Assembly (NCBI GenBank): GCA_017999895.1
Contig: JAGNKY010000008.1
Span: 1 to 64,000, forward strand
Source: Bacteroidales bacterium
GTDB lineage: Bacteria > Bacteroidota > Bacteroidia > Bacteroidales > VadinHA17
Reading direction: 5' to 3'
Length of the DNA: 64,000 bases
Under the pieces are notes generated by a model. The model was not told where the DNA came from and searched no databases. It saw nothing but the letters and a program-made list of their open reading frames with translations. The translations under genes were made by a program, and so were the position numbers. Positions within the stretch are counted from its first letter, which is position 1, and the number at the start of each line of letters is the position of its first letter. Below are positions 36,779-44,626 of this stretch, piece by piece.

Positions 36779-37310
36779 TTATATGTATTTAGAAAAACAA
36801 GACATTGACTATTCCCTTTTGCGTCAGGGCGACATACTTGAAGGAATTCAAATACTTGGAGCGATTAACTTAGGAGCAATTACTATCGGAACTAATATTA
36901 AAGGAGAAAAAATATCTTGGTCATATACAGCAAAACCTGTTTTTTCCCATGCAATCGTATTATCTCATTCTTGTGAGATTGATAAATCCAATAAAGTGAA
37001 ATTAACGAGTATTATATTATCTCCAATAAGAGATTTAAACAATGCTTCACCTGAAGAGAAAATTGAAGAATTAAAAAGGAGCAATTATATAGATGAAAAT
37101 ACTGACTATAGCTATTTGAAATATTTTTATTTAGAACCACATGAATTATTACCTTTTAAAGGTGGAGCAGTTGCTGACCTGGCAAAATGCTTTAGTGTAA
37201 GAAAAAATTCATATGATATACTACTAAGCCACAAAATCCTTCAAATGAGTCCTGAAGCAGTTAGGTATCTTTCTTTTAAAACGGCTCTTTATTTTCACAG
37301 GGATAAATAA
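36771..37310 (+). CDS. Unknown protein with SHSCEID motif, third gene of the cassette
   Basis: A protein of about 179 residues, or 175 if ATG 36783 is used; ATG 36771 overlaps the preceding stop by 8 bp and would couple translation. Notable features are LLRQGDILEGI near the N-terminus and AIVLSHSCEIDKS in the middle. The latter resembles a Cys-containing S/T-x-C-E/D-hydrophobic-D motif that I associate with uncharacterised island-borne proteins. No membrane helix or signal is seen. The end, YLSFKTALYFHRD, is aromatic. Function is unknown; the three genes appear to be a unit. Confidence 0.62.
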   Translation: MISYMYLEKQDIDYSLLRQGDILEGIQILGAINLGAITIGTNIKGEKISWSYTAKPVFSHAIVLSHSCEIDKSNKVKLTSIILSPIRDLNNASPEEKIEELKRSNYIDENTDYSYLKYFYLEPHELLPFKGGAVADLAKCFSVRKNSYDILLSHKILQMSPEAVRYLSFKTALYFHRDK

Positions 37311-37355
37311 TTCAGATTTTATTTGAACATTTCCTTATTTTAATAATTGTAGTAA

Positions 37356-37463
37356 GTAAAGCCTAAACAGCTTACCGTATCTTACCATGCAGGGAAAGAG
37401 GTTAAGAAAGGTTTGTTAAAAGAGTTGTTGAAACAAGCGGATATAAAAACGGACAAAAGATGA
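37356..37463 (+). pseudogene. hicA: hicA toxin remnant (C-terminal ~35 residues)
   Basis: In the frame ending with TGA at 37461 the DNA encodes KPKQLTVSYHAGKEVKKG followed by LLKELLKQADIKTDKR. This matches the C-terminal end of HicA mRNA-interferase toxins (TVPyH-G-KEvkkGtL-ILKQAGi). In-frame stops precede it at 37350 and 37353, and no start codon or N-terminal half, including the catalytic His region, is present. The remnant still overlaps the hicB start by ATGA, the usual hicAB junction. The lost 5' part abuts the unknown three-gene cassette. Confidence 0.75.
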
Positions 37464-37855
37464 AAAAACCCAGGATCAATTTCACAGTGATAAAAGAGGA
37501 TAGAGGATATAGTGCCGGTGCCTCAGTGGGAAATAATTTTATTACAACAGATGGAAATACTTTTGAGGAACTCAAAGCCAATATTCTGGAGGCTGTAAAT
37601 CTTTCTTTTGAAGATAAGGGATTTTTATATGATATTGATGAAATTATTTTCACTTATGACCTCCAGAGCTTTTTTGATTTCTATAAAGTTATCAATGTAA
37701 AGGTGCTTTCCGAACGTATAGGAATGAATCAAAGCCTTTTGGCTCAATATATTAAAGGCCTGAAAACTCCTTCTCCCAAACAGACGAAGCGTATTCTTAA
37801 AGGAATCAGGCAGATAGGGAAAGAACTTTCCGAAGTTCGTTTATTGCCTAAGTAA
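37460..37855 (+). CDS. hicB: HicB-family antitoxin with C-terminal helix-turn-helix
   Basis: The 131-residue protein has the HicB partial RNase H-like fold at residues 1-65 (FTVIKEDRGYSAGAS, TDGNTFEELKANILEAVNL). A helix-turn-helix follows at about 78-125 (VLSERIGMNQSLLAQYIKGL), by which HicB represses its own operon. It appears intact although its hicA partner is reduced to a stub, so it is now either a solo regulator or a relic. It lies immediately before the first 150-bp repeat copy. Confidence 0.82.
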   Translation: MKKPRINFTVIKEDRGYSAGASVGNNFITTDGNTFEELKANILEAVNLSFEDKGFLYDIDEIIFTYDLQSFFDFYKVINVKVLSERIGMNQSLLAQYIKGLKTPSPKQTKRILKGIRQIGKELSEVRLLPK

Positions 37856-37898
37856 CAAACCTGATTTTCCTGCATTAAAGTACCTAATCAGGCCCGAA

Positions 37899-38048
37899 AA
37901 GATTCACCACGGAACACACTGGCTGACACGGATTTCATTTCAGAATCCTCTGTGCGAACCCGTGTAACCCATGGTGAATTATAAATCATTTTTTTGCAAA
38001 CCTCGCACTTTTCCGATTTATCGGAATTTTGCACAATTTCTGGTTAAA
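37899..38048. repeat. 150-bp palindromic dispersed repeat, copy 1
   Basis: This segment matches 40307-40456 along its whole length with only scattered mismatches and small gaps. The outer arms TTCACCAC and TGGTGAA are inverted, the interior holds imperfectly paired CACGGATTT/AATCCTCTGTG segments, and a second hairpin TCCGAT-TT-ATCGGA sits near the right end. Its last bases (GGTTAAA) contain the stop codon of the leftward M81 gene. Confidence 0.85.
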
Positions 38049-39585
38049 GAGTATTAGATGGATCAAACTTTGTATCAGGATCCAATGGAAAAATTGGCCT
38101 GCGCAAACGTGTATATTTTAGTTTCTCGATCCGCATATCTCCTGCTCCAGGCGTAAGTAACATGATGTGACGTGGTGCGATAGGAGCCAGACCCGGATAA
38201 AGATATCCCATTTTTAACACAACAATTTTCTTTTGTAGCGGATTAATACCACATAATTCAAATTGAGACAAATCCCTGAATGTATAAGGTCCATCTGTAA
38301 GAACTGTTTCAATGCCATTTATTTGTATTACTGCCATTCTTGGCTGATGAACCAGCCTGACTACCTCTGCTTCTGCTTCAAGAGGCGGACCATAACGTTT
38401 TTCTATTGATGCGCCTATAGAAAGATGTATTCTAGTACCTGCTCCCGAATCGAAACAACGATTGGTTGCAGCCGCATCATTAATACAGGCAACCACAGCA
38501 CTGTTTACTTTCCTTTCAAGAAGGTACCGCAGTACGATTGGAAGATCCCCCGGAGCACTTGCAGTTACATTATCACCGCTGTCCGTCAGGAAAACTGTTG
38601 ATTCCTTTGCAGCGAGAGCTTTAGAAACACCTTCTTCAAGCTCGGCGGTTTCACAACCGTAATCGAACAGGTAACGGCTATCCCATATCTTTTTAGCCAA
38701 GAAGCTGGCAGCAGCCTTTGCAGCCTGTATTGATCTATCTGCTGTTATGGCGACTGACATGCCTGTGTCGGGAGCATCTGTCCATGCGCAACCGACAAAC
38801 AAAGTCGCTGCAAGTATTCTTTCTTTATATCCGGTGATTCCTTCACGTTCAATACGTCGCGCTTCTTCTACCAGCGAACCGAAGGGTTCAGAAGTAGTCA
38901 TTGCTTTCTCACCCTGAATTATCATCGGTATCTGAAGGACGTATGAAACCGGTTTAATTTTTCCGCTTAGAGTGTCGGACATAATCCTGCCGGCGAGTTC
39001 TGCAGTGGGTCCGCTGTCGGTGTGTGGAGCAGTTTTTAATCCGACCATTATATCCGCATACTGTCCCATTCGCAGAGGGATATTGCCATGGAGATCAAAA
39101 GTGCAGGCAATCGGCACTTTCGGGCCAATAAGGTCACGAATTTTACCGATAAGAACTGTTTCAGCATGTCCTATTCCTTCTGCATACATTGCACCGTGAA
39201 GACGCATGAAAACAGCATCAACAGGCATTACTTTACGTAATGAGTCCAGAATACGGTCCATTGCATCGCGACATGGAGCTTCTTCAATGAGCCCGCCTCC
39301 CAGTGGAGTAGCATTTATTCCTGTAACTATACGATAATCAAACCCCTTCCACGCATTCAATTTGGGATCTCCGGATTCAGAGAAACGAAATAATGTGGTT
39401 TTTAAAGGATGGAATGTGTTCGTTTCGTGCGAGAATCCGCCAATAAAGATCCGTTTCGAATCAAAATTTTCGATTAATCCTGATTTGAATGTAGGTTCCG
39501 AATTCGAGGAACCCGAAAGATTGTGGCTAAAAGCAATTGCTATTGCCGCACCTGTCTGTTGCAAGAACTTACGTCTTTTAATCAT
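38044..39585 (-). CDS. M81-family metallopeptidase (MlrC-like), Tat-exported
   Basis: The 513-residue protein has a twin-arginine signal (RRKFLQQTGAAIAIAFS), so it is predicted to be exported folded. The mature N-terminal domain matches the MlrC/DUF1485 family of Zn-dependent enzymes first known from microcystin degradation: FIGGFSHETNTF, MRLHGAMYAEG, CTFDLHGNIP and LKTAPHTDS provide the likely Asp/His metal ligands. The MlrC C-terminal domain (FLTDSGDNVTASAPGD) follows. The real substrate is unknown. It stands alone, lies between the two 150-bp repeats, and its stop lies inside copy 1. Confidence 0.87.
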   Translation of the reverse strand: MIKRRKFLQQTGAAIAIAFSHNLSGSSNSEPTFKSGLIENFDSKRIFIGGFSHETNTFHPLKTTLFRFSESGDPKLNAWKGFDYRIVTGINATPLGGGLIEEAPCRDAMDRILDSLRKVMPVDAVFMRLHGAMYAEGIGHAETVLIGKIRDLIGPKVPIACTFDLHGNIPLRMGQYADIMVGLKTAPHTDSGPTAELAGRIMSDTLSGKIKPVSYVLQIPMIIQGEKAMTTSEPFGSLVEEARRIEREGITGYKERILAATLFVGCAWTDAPDTGMSVAITADRSIQAAKAAASFLAKKIWDSRYLFDYGCETAELEEGVSKALAAKESTVFLTDSGDNVTASAPGDLPIVLRYLLERKVNSAVVACINDAAATNRCFDSGAGTRIHLSIGASIEKRYGPPLEAEAEVVRLVHQPRMAVIQINGIETVLTDGPYTFRDLSQFELCGINPLQKKIVVLKMGYLYPGLAPIAPRHIMLLTPGAGDMRIEKLKYTRLRRPIFPLDPDTKFDPSNTL

Positions 39586-39892
39586 ATTGTTCTCCCGGAT
39601 TATATTATATCACTCAGAAAAAATTATTTTAATTATTGGAAAGATATTAAATTACTTCTTTATTTGATCATGCGACTTATTATTTTATTTGTTAATCAAA
39701 ATTACAATAAGGAAATGTTAAAATCAAGTTTTTGGTCAGACGTTCACTTTGAAAGATAGTCTTTTACATTTATTTTCCTTTAGTACTTTAGTGATTTTAT
39801 CACATTGTATTAATGGCAATTCTATTATTTTGATTAATATTGATGAAAGTAGTTGAATTATTAATATTGTTTAACAGATAAACTCGGGAATT
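39586..39892. other. Intergenic region with promoter for the 66-aa gene
   Basis: This AT-rich gap lies between divergent genes. A TTG at 39840-39842 and TAATATTG at 39862-39869, 19 bp apart, form a plausible Bacteroidota promoter (one mismatch in the -7 box) 23 bp before the ATG at 39893. Nothing else stands out. Confidence 0.5.
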
Positions 39893-40093
39893 ATGGCAAT
39901 TATCGGATCACACAACAGGTTTAATGAATTCAGAGATGAATTCTTAAAGGACACAGGGGCAAAGAATGTTGAGGAAAATATGGAATTATATGCCCAGTAT
40001 GTCACAGCACGCTTTGCAGACCAGAATAATCGCTTATTGAATGAACTCAGAAATGAGATTCAGGAATTAGCCAGAGTACTTAAAAAGGTGTAA
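39893..40093 (+). CDS. Small helical protein of unknown function (66 aa)
   Basis: The protein starts MAIIGSHNRFNEFRDEFL and continues as a charged, probably helical or coiled-coil sequence (ADQNNRLLNELRNEIQELARVLKKV, cited in part). There is no signal peptide, Cys pair or known motif. A reasonable promoter precedes it and codon use looks real, so I accept it as a gene. It is the only rightward gene between the two copies of the 150-bp repeat. Confidence 0.55.
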   Translation: MAIIGSHNRFNEFRDEFLKDTGAKNVEENMELYAQYVTARFADQNNRLLNELRNEIQELARVLKKV

Positions 40094-40306
40094 ATCCGGG
40101 CATAATGACATTACATGTTATCATGCGTGGAAATTGTAACCTCTGAGTAATAAAGTCAGGGATTTTGTTTTATTTTTACAGTCTGATAAATTAATCCAAT
40201 GGACTTCGAGAACAGGGCCGATTAACGCCAGTTAGTTCGATAAAATCCGCGCTTGAAAATCCACGTAAATCAGCGTTCTATTAAATCTATCTTTATCAAG
40301 CCAAAA
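40094..40306. other. Non-coding stretch before repeat copy 2
   Basis: Together with repeat copy 2 this makes a 384-bp gap between the 66-aa gene and mnmE. The part before the repeat has no reading frame of gene quality and no clear terminator. ACGCCAGTTAGTTCG-like mixed sequence at 40225-40240 is less AT-rich than the surroundings but unexplained. Confidence 0.4.
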
Positions 40307-40456
40307 AAGATTCACCACTGAATTCACGGATTTACACGGATTTTCATTTCTAAATCCTCCGTGCGAACCCGTGTAACCCGTGGTGAATTATAAATCATTT
40401 TTTTGCAAACCCCGCACTTTCCGATTTATCGGAATTTTGCACAATTCCTGGTTAAA
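40307..40456. repeat. 150-bp palindromic dispersed repeat, copy 2
   Basis: Direct-orientation copy of 37899-38048. Here the outer arms are perfect: TTCACCAC at 40311-40318 and GTGGTGAA at 40380-40387. The right part contains TCCGATTTATCGGA as an inner hairpin. Like copy 1 it sits just downstream of a leftward gene, 22 bp beyond the mnmE stop. Confidence 0.85.
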
Positions 40457-40477
40457 ATTCACAATTCAGACAGGCTA

Positions 40478-41881
40478 CTATTTTCCAATGCAAAAGTTCT
40501 TAAAAATATTCTCGAGTATCTCATCAGTCGTTATTTCACCTGTTATCTCCCCGAGATAATGTATCGCCTGCCTTATATCTATTGCAATCAAATCTTCCGG
40601 GATGCCTGATTTTAAACCTTCCACCACCCGTCCAAGACTTTCGGAAACTTTCGTAAGCGCCTCATAATGTCTTATATTTGTTATTATTACATCCTCTGAG
40701 TTCAACCTTTCCTTCTCAATCGCTTCCCCGAGCTTTGTCTTCAATTCTTCAAGTCCAATCTTCTTTTTTGCCGATATAAACAGAAGAGTTTCATTTTTTT
40801 CGCATCGGATTTCTTTTCTCAGTTCCTTTCTGAAATCATCCGGTTTTGTGTCAATTTTATTTATCAATATTATCAGCTTTTTGTCCGACCCGCGGATCAT
40901 ATCGCGTAAATTATCAATTCGCCTGTTTATCATTTCCGGTGAGTCGGCTATTTCATCAACAAGAAGAATAACCCTTGCCTGCTCGATTTTCTCATGAGTT
41001 TTCTTAATACCCAGCGTCTCGAGGATGTCGGTTGTCTCGCGTAATCCTGCAGTATCTATAAATCTGTATTCCACACCGTCAATCACTATAGTATCTTCAA
41101 TCACATCTCTTGTCGTGCCCGGTATTTCCGATACAATTGCCCTTTCTTCCATCAGAAGGGCATTTAGCAATGTTGACTTGCCTGAATTTGGTTTGCCCAC
41201 AATAGCAACGGGCACTCCTTTTTTTATTGCATTTCCCAGACTGAATGAAGAAGCAAGCTTCTCCGACAACTTTTTTACTTTCTTAACAATCTTAAAAAGT
41301 TCGTTTCTATCGGCAAACTCGACATCTTCTTCCCCAAAATCGAGTTCCAGCTCGATAAGCGATACGAAATGAAGAAGTTCCTGCCTCAGATGAGCTATCT
41401 TTTCCGAAAATCCACCGCGCATCTGATTGATTGCAAGTTTATGCGATGCGCTGGAAGAAGAAGCCACTAAATCGGCCACTGCCTCAGCCTGCGATAAATC
41501 CATCTTTCCGTTCATAAAAGCACGCATCGTAAACTCGCCCGGACGAGCCGAAACAGCCCCGTTACGGATAAGCAATTCAATAATCCTTTTTATGATATAT
41601 GATGAAGCATGGCATGATATCTCAACTGAATCCTCGCCGGTGTAGGAGTGAGGCTCACGGAAAATACTTACCAGAACATCATCAATTATTTCATTGCCGT
41701 CATACACCTCGCCATAAACAATGGAATATCCCAATTTACTCGACGGTATATTTTTTTTGTCTGCCGGCTGAAAAACCTTTTCGCATATCTCGAAGCTTCT
41801 TGGCCCACTCATTCTCACAACTGCAATTGCACCACCAAGAGCTGTTGCAGGGGCACAAATAGTTTCTTCTTTTCTTATCAT
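40478..41881 (-). CDS. mnmE: tRNA modification GTPase MnmE
   Basis: MnmE, with MnmG, adds the carboxymethylaminomethyl group at U34 of certain tRNAs. The 467-residue protein has the N-terminal folate-binding domain (ATALGGAIAVVRMSG, ISCHASSYIIKRI), an inserted G domain with GKPNSGKST, DTAGLRE and NKID, and the C-terminal helix ending in the essential CIGK motif. Length is normal. Its promoter region contains two tandem copies of a TAATTTTG box. Repeat copy 2 follows its stop. Confidence 0.96.
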   Translation of the reverse strand: MIRKEETICAPATALGGAIAVVRMSGPRSFEICEKVFQPADKKNIPSSKLGYSIVYGEVYDGNEIIDDVLVSIFREPHSYTGEDSVEISCHASSYIIKRIIELLIRNGAVSARPGEFTMRAFMNGKMDLSQAEAVADLVASSSSASHKLAINQMRGGFSEKIAHLRQELLHFVSLIELELDFGEEDVEFADRNELFKIVKKVKKLSEKLASSFSLGNAIKKGVPVAIVGKPNSGKSTLLNALLMEERAIVSEIPGTTRDVIEDTIVIDGVEYRFIDTAGLRETTDILETLGIKKTHEKIEQARVILLVDEIADSPEMINRRIDNLRDMIRGSDKKLIILINKIDTKPDDFRKELRKEIRCEKNETLLFISAKKKIGLEELKTKLGEAIEKERLNSEDVIITNIRHYEALTKVSESLGRVVEGLKSGIPEDLIAIDIRQAIHYLGEITGEITTDEILENIFKNFCIGK

Positions 41882-41916
41882 TATAATTGTTACTATGAAT
41901 GTAATTGTTACTACTA

Positions 41917-41967
41917 ATACAAAATTATGAACTTAATTCGATCTCTTTATACAAAATTATGAACTTA
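41917..41967 (-). promoter_or_regulatory. Duplicated mnmE promoter: two identical 19-bp segments
   Basis: ATACAAAATTATGAACTTA occurs at 41917-41935 and again at 41949-41967, 32 bp apart. On the minus strand each copy carries TAATTTTG, an exact TAnnTTTG -7 box (41920-41927 and 41952-41959), giving leaders of about 32 and 64 nt for mnmE. A second short tandem, AATTGTTACTA, lies between the inner box and the ATG. Confidence 0.6.
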
Positions 41968-42256
41968 TGCTAACTTGAGAACAGGCTTCTTAAGTTATTT
42001 GTTCCATTTTCCTCCGATTTACTGGCAGCAAAGAGACATCCATGTAACATAATTTATCGAATATATGACGAGAATAAAGAAAGTGATTATGCCGGAGAAG
42101 AGAGTCCTTAATAATCCCAGCGATTAGATTAATTCTGGAATTAACATTGCGAATAGCTATTATGAGTCTTTTGCTTATACTTGTTTTTATATGGGTCATA
42201 ATTCATGCGTATGTCTCCTATTATAATGTCTAAAAACCGACTAAATCAAAAACATA
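41968..42256. other. Intergenic region between mnmE and fabG
   Basis: A leftward frame (42199 to 41990) could encode 69 residues, but it has no recognisable homology and no promoter; I treat it as chance. No RNA structure was recognised. Confidence 0.4.
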
Positions 42257-42264
42257 TATATTTG
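42257..42264 (+). promoter_or_regulatory. Predicted -7 box of fabG (TATATTTG)
   Basis: An exact TAnnTTTG match 17 bp before the fabG ATG, predicting a leader of about 10 nt. Confidence 0.5.
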
Positions 42265-42280
42265 CAAAAAAAAATAAACC

Positions 42281-43027
42281 ATGAAGCTTCTTGAAGGAAA
42301 AACAGCTCTTGTAACCGGAGCATCCCGTGGAATAGGAAAAGCAATTGCTCTCCTGTTCGGACAGGAAGGTGCTGATATTGCAATTACCAACATAGCCGAT
42401 GACGATGAATTCAAGACAGCGGTAAAGGAAATAGAATCCACTGGCATAAAATCTAAGGGTTATGTATTTAATGTTGCCAATTTTGCCGACTCTCAGAAAT
42501 CTGTCGACGAAATAGTGAACGATTTCGGAAAAATTGATATTCTTGTCAATAACGCCGGAATAACACGCGACTCATTGCTTATGAGAATGACTGAGGAACA
42601 GTGGGATATGGTAATACAGGTTAATCTTAAGTCGGTCTTTAATCTTACAAAGGCTGTTATTATGCCGATGATTAAACAAAAAGGCGGTTCAATAATAAAT
42701 ATAAGTTCTGTTGTCGGTGTTTCCGGTAATGCCGGCCAGAGTAATTACTCAGCCTCAAAAGCCGGAATAATTGGATTTACAAAAAGTATTGCAAAAGAAC
42801 TGGGCTCCCGTAATATTCGATGCAACGCTCTGGCCCCAGGCTTCATTATTACCGATATGACCAGTAATCTTCCTGATAATGTCAAAAAAGAGTGGATTGA
42901 AAAAATACCTCTTAATCGTGGCGGAACGCCATGGGATGTAGCTTCTGCAGCATTGTTTCTTGCATCGGATATGTCATCTTATATCACAGGTCAAGTAATA
43001 AATATTTGTGGTGGTATGCTAACATAA
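42281..43027 (+). CDS. fabG: 3-oxoacyl-[acyl-carrier-protein] reductase
   Basis: FabG reduces 3-oxoacyl-ACP with NADPH in fatty acid elongation. The 248-residue short-chain dehydrogenase has the cofactor loop TGASRGIGKA (residues 12-21), NNAG at 90-93, and the catalytic triad Ser143, Tyr156, Lys160 in SNYSASKAG. The ending GQVINICGGMLT is typical of FabG. It is monocistronic and ends at an unusual terminator with a long loop. Confidence 0.93.
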   Translation: MKLLEGKTALVTGASRGIGKAIALLFGQEGADIAITNIADDDEFKTAVKEIESTGIKSKGYVFNVANFADSQKSVDEIVNDFGKIDILVNNAGITRDSLLMRMTEEQWDMVIQVNLKSVFNLTKAVIMPMIKQKGGSIINISSVVGVSGNAGQSNYSASKAGIIGFTKSIAKELGSRNIRCNALAPGFIITDMTSNLPDNVKKEWIEKIPLNRGGTPWDVASAALFLASDMSSYITGQVINICGGMLT

Positions 43028-43054
43028 AATATTTTTTATTATCTTTACACCATC

Positions 43055-43145
43055 GCAGGACGCCTATCCTTTTAGCACGAGGAAATGCAGCGAGACATAT
43101 TAATTCCACATAATCATTTTAAAAAGGCGTCCTGCTTTTTTTATT
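43055..43145 (+). terminator. Terminator with 10-bp stem and 61-nt loop
   Basis: GCAGGACGCC (43055-43064) and GGCGTCCTGC (43126-43135) are perfectly complementary and are followed by a T-run. The loop of 61 nt is far longer than in an ordinary terminator and could itself be structured, so the element may be the 3' part of a small RNA or an attenuator in front of the M48 gene. Confidence 0.7.
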
Positions 43146-43185
43146 TCTTTTTGTTATTGTTATTTTTGTTATTTTCTAATACTAT

Positions 43186-44412
43186 ATGCAAAATACAATT
43201 TATATACTTCTAATGCTTATACCATTAGCTGGGTATATTACTGAAAGCTATCTTAGTTACCTTAATATGAAAATGTGGTCACCGGAAGTTCCATTACAGC
43301 TAAAAGGAATATGTGACGAAAAAGAATACCGTAAAATCCAGTTTTATAACCGTGACAGTAGCAAACTTTCATTTTGGTCGTCAACACTTAACATTATCCT
43401 TTTGCTTGTTATGATAGCTACGGGTGGTTTTGCATTATTAGACAGATTTGTAAGAATTATTACAGTACAACCTGTTTATATGTCACTATTTTTTTTCGGA
43501 ATATTAGGTCTGGCACTAGACATTATTAATATGCCATTCAACTGGTATGATAATTTTGTCATCGAAAAAAAATATGGCTTAAATACCATGTCGTACAAGA
43601 CTTTTATTAACGATCACTTGAAATCGTGGCTGCTGGCATTATTAATAGGTGCACCTGTTCTCGCCCTTATCACCTGGGTTTATTATAAAACAGGTAAGAT
43701 GTTCTGGATTTATGCATGGATACTTATAACAATATTTACAATCTTTATAAATCTTTTCTATTCTGAGTTAATTGTGCCTCTTTTTAATAAACAAACTCCT
43801 CTTGAGTCGGGCTCTTTACGCGATAAAATTGAAAACTTTGCCAACAAAACAGGCTTTAAACTGAAAAATATTTATGTAATAGATGGCTCGAAACGAAGTA
43901 CTAGAGCAAATGCATATTTTTCAGGTCTGGGGTCAAGGATAAGAATAGTATTATACGATACATTAATTAAAGAACTTACAGAAGAGGAAATAGTTGCGGT
44001 CCTTGCACATGAAATAGGACACTACAGAAAGAAACATGTTTTATGGAGTATTATAATATCAATAATTGTAACTGGACTTATGTTGTTTTTATTCTCATTT
44101 GTTGTTGACAATCCTCAATTTTCAAAAGCTCTAAGAGTTGAAGATGCAAATTTTCATATTGGTCTGGTTGTTTTCGGGATTCTTTATAGTCCGTTAGCAC
44201 TTGTTATCGGACTATTTTCTAATTATATCTCGAGAAAAAGCGAATACGAAGCCGACAGGTTTGTAAAGGAAAATTATGACGGGAAGATACTTGCATCAGC
44301 ACTTAAAAAGTTGTCGCTTAAAAATTTAGATAATATGGTTACGCATCCTTTATACGTATTCTTTCATTATTCCCATCCGCCACTATTAAACAGACTGGAA
44401 AGAGTGGAATAA
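43186..44412 (+). CDS. M48-family metallopeptidase (Ste24/CAAX prenyl protease 1-like)
   Basis: The 408-residue integral membrane Zn protease has the HEIGH motif at 275-279 (AHEIGHYRKKH), with the third ligand in SEYEADRF. About seven hydrophobic helices are visible, and the C-terminal motif FFHYSHPPLLNRLERVE is shared with Ste24. Bacteria lack classical prenylated substrates for it; the family is thought to handle membrane-protein quality control. It is followed 23 bp later by the tRNA-Thr gene. Confidence 0.9.
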   Translation: MQNTIYILLMLIPLAGYITESYLSYLNMKMWSPEVPLQLKGICDEKEYRKIQFYNRDSSKLSFWSSTLNIILLLVMIATGGFALLDRFVRIITVQPVYMSLFFFGILGLALDIINMPFNWYDNFVIEKKYGLNTMSYKTFINDHLKSWLLALLIGAPVLALITWVYYKTGKMFWIYAWILITIFTIFINLFYSELIVPLFNKQTPLESGSLRDKIENFANKTGFKLKNIYVIDGSKRSTRANAYFSGLGSRIRIVLYDTLIKELTEEEIVAVLAHEIGHYRKKHVLWSIIISIIVTGLMLFLFSFVVDNPQFSKALRVEDANFHIGLVVFGILYSPLALVIGLFSNYISRKSEYEADRFVKENYDGKILASALKKLSLKNLDNMVTHPLYVFFHYSHPPLLNRLERVE

Positions 44413-44417
44413 TTTTC

Positions 44418-44425
44418 TATATTTG
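44418..44425 (+). promoter_or_regulatory. Predicted -7 box of tRNA-Thr (TATATTTG)
   Basis: An exact TAnnTTTG match 10 bp before the mature tRNA 5' end. It begins only 5 bp after the M48 stop codon. Confidence 0.55.
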
Positions 44426-44435
44426 AGCCTCACAA

Positions 44436-44507
44436 GCCTCCTTAGCTCAGTGGTAGAGCAGCTCACTCGTAATGAGCAGGTCGTGGGTTCAAGTCCCATG
44501 GGAGGCT
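44436..44507 (+). tRNA. tRNA-Thr (anticodon CGT)
   Basis: A full cloverleaf: acceptor GCCTCCT pairs with GGGAGGC, D arm GCTC...GAGC, anticodon stem GCTCA/TGAGC around the loop CTCGTAA (anticodon CGT, reading ACG), T arm GTGGG-TTCAAGT-CCCAT. Discriminator T; no CCA is encoded (TCA follows the acceptor stem). Confidence 0.95.
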
Positions 44508-44598
44508 CAAAGATATGTTCAATTATGGATTGCAGATTTTGCATTTTGCAAGAAAGAAGGAATTTTTATCGGGTTTAAAAGAAAAAGCATAATTTTTT

Positions 44599-44606
44599 TA
44601 ATTTTG
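44599..44606 (+). promoter_or_regulatory. Predicted -7 box upstream of the tRNA-Gly repeat array (TAATTTTG)
   Basis: An exact TAnnTTTG match 21 bp before the first broken tRNA-Gly copy. A transcript from here would contain both broken copies followed by the intact tRNA-Gly. Confidence 0.5.
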
Positions 44607-44626
44607 TTACGGAAACAATTCAAATT

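Noticed and set aside
41990-42199. Leftward 69-codon frame between mnmE and fabG
   Set aside because: No recognised family, no promoter box and ordinary AT-rich composition; most likely chance.
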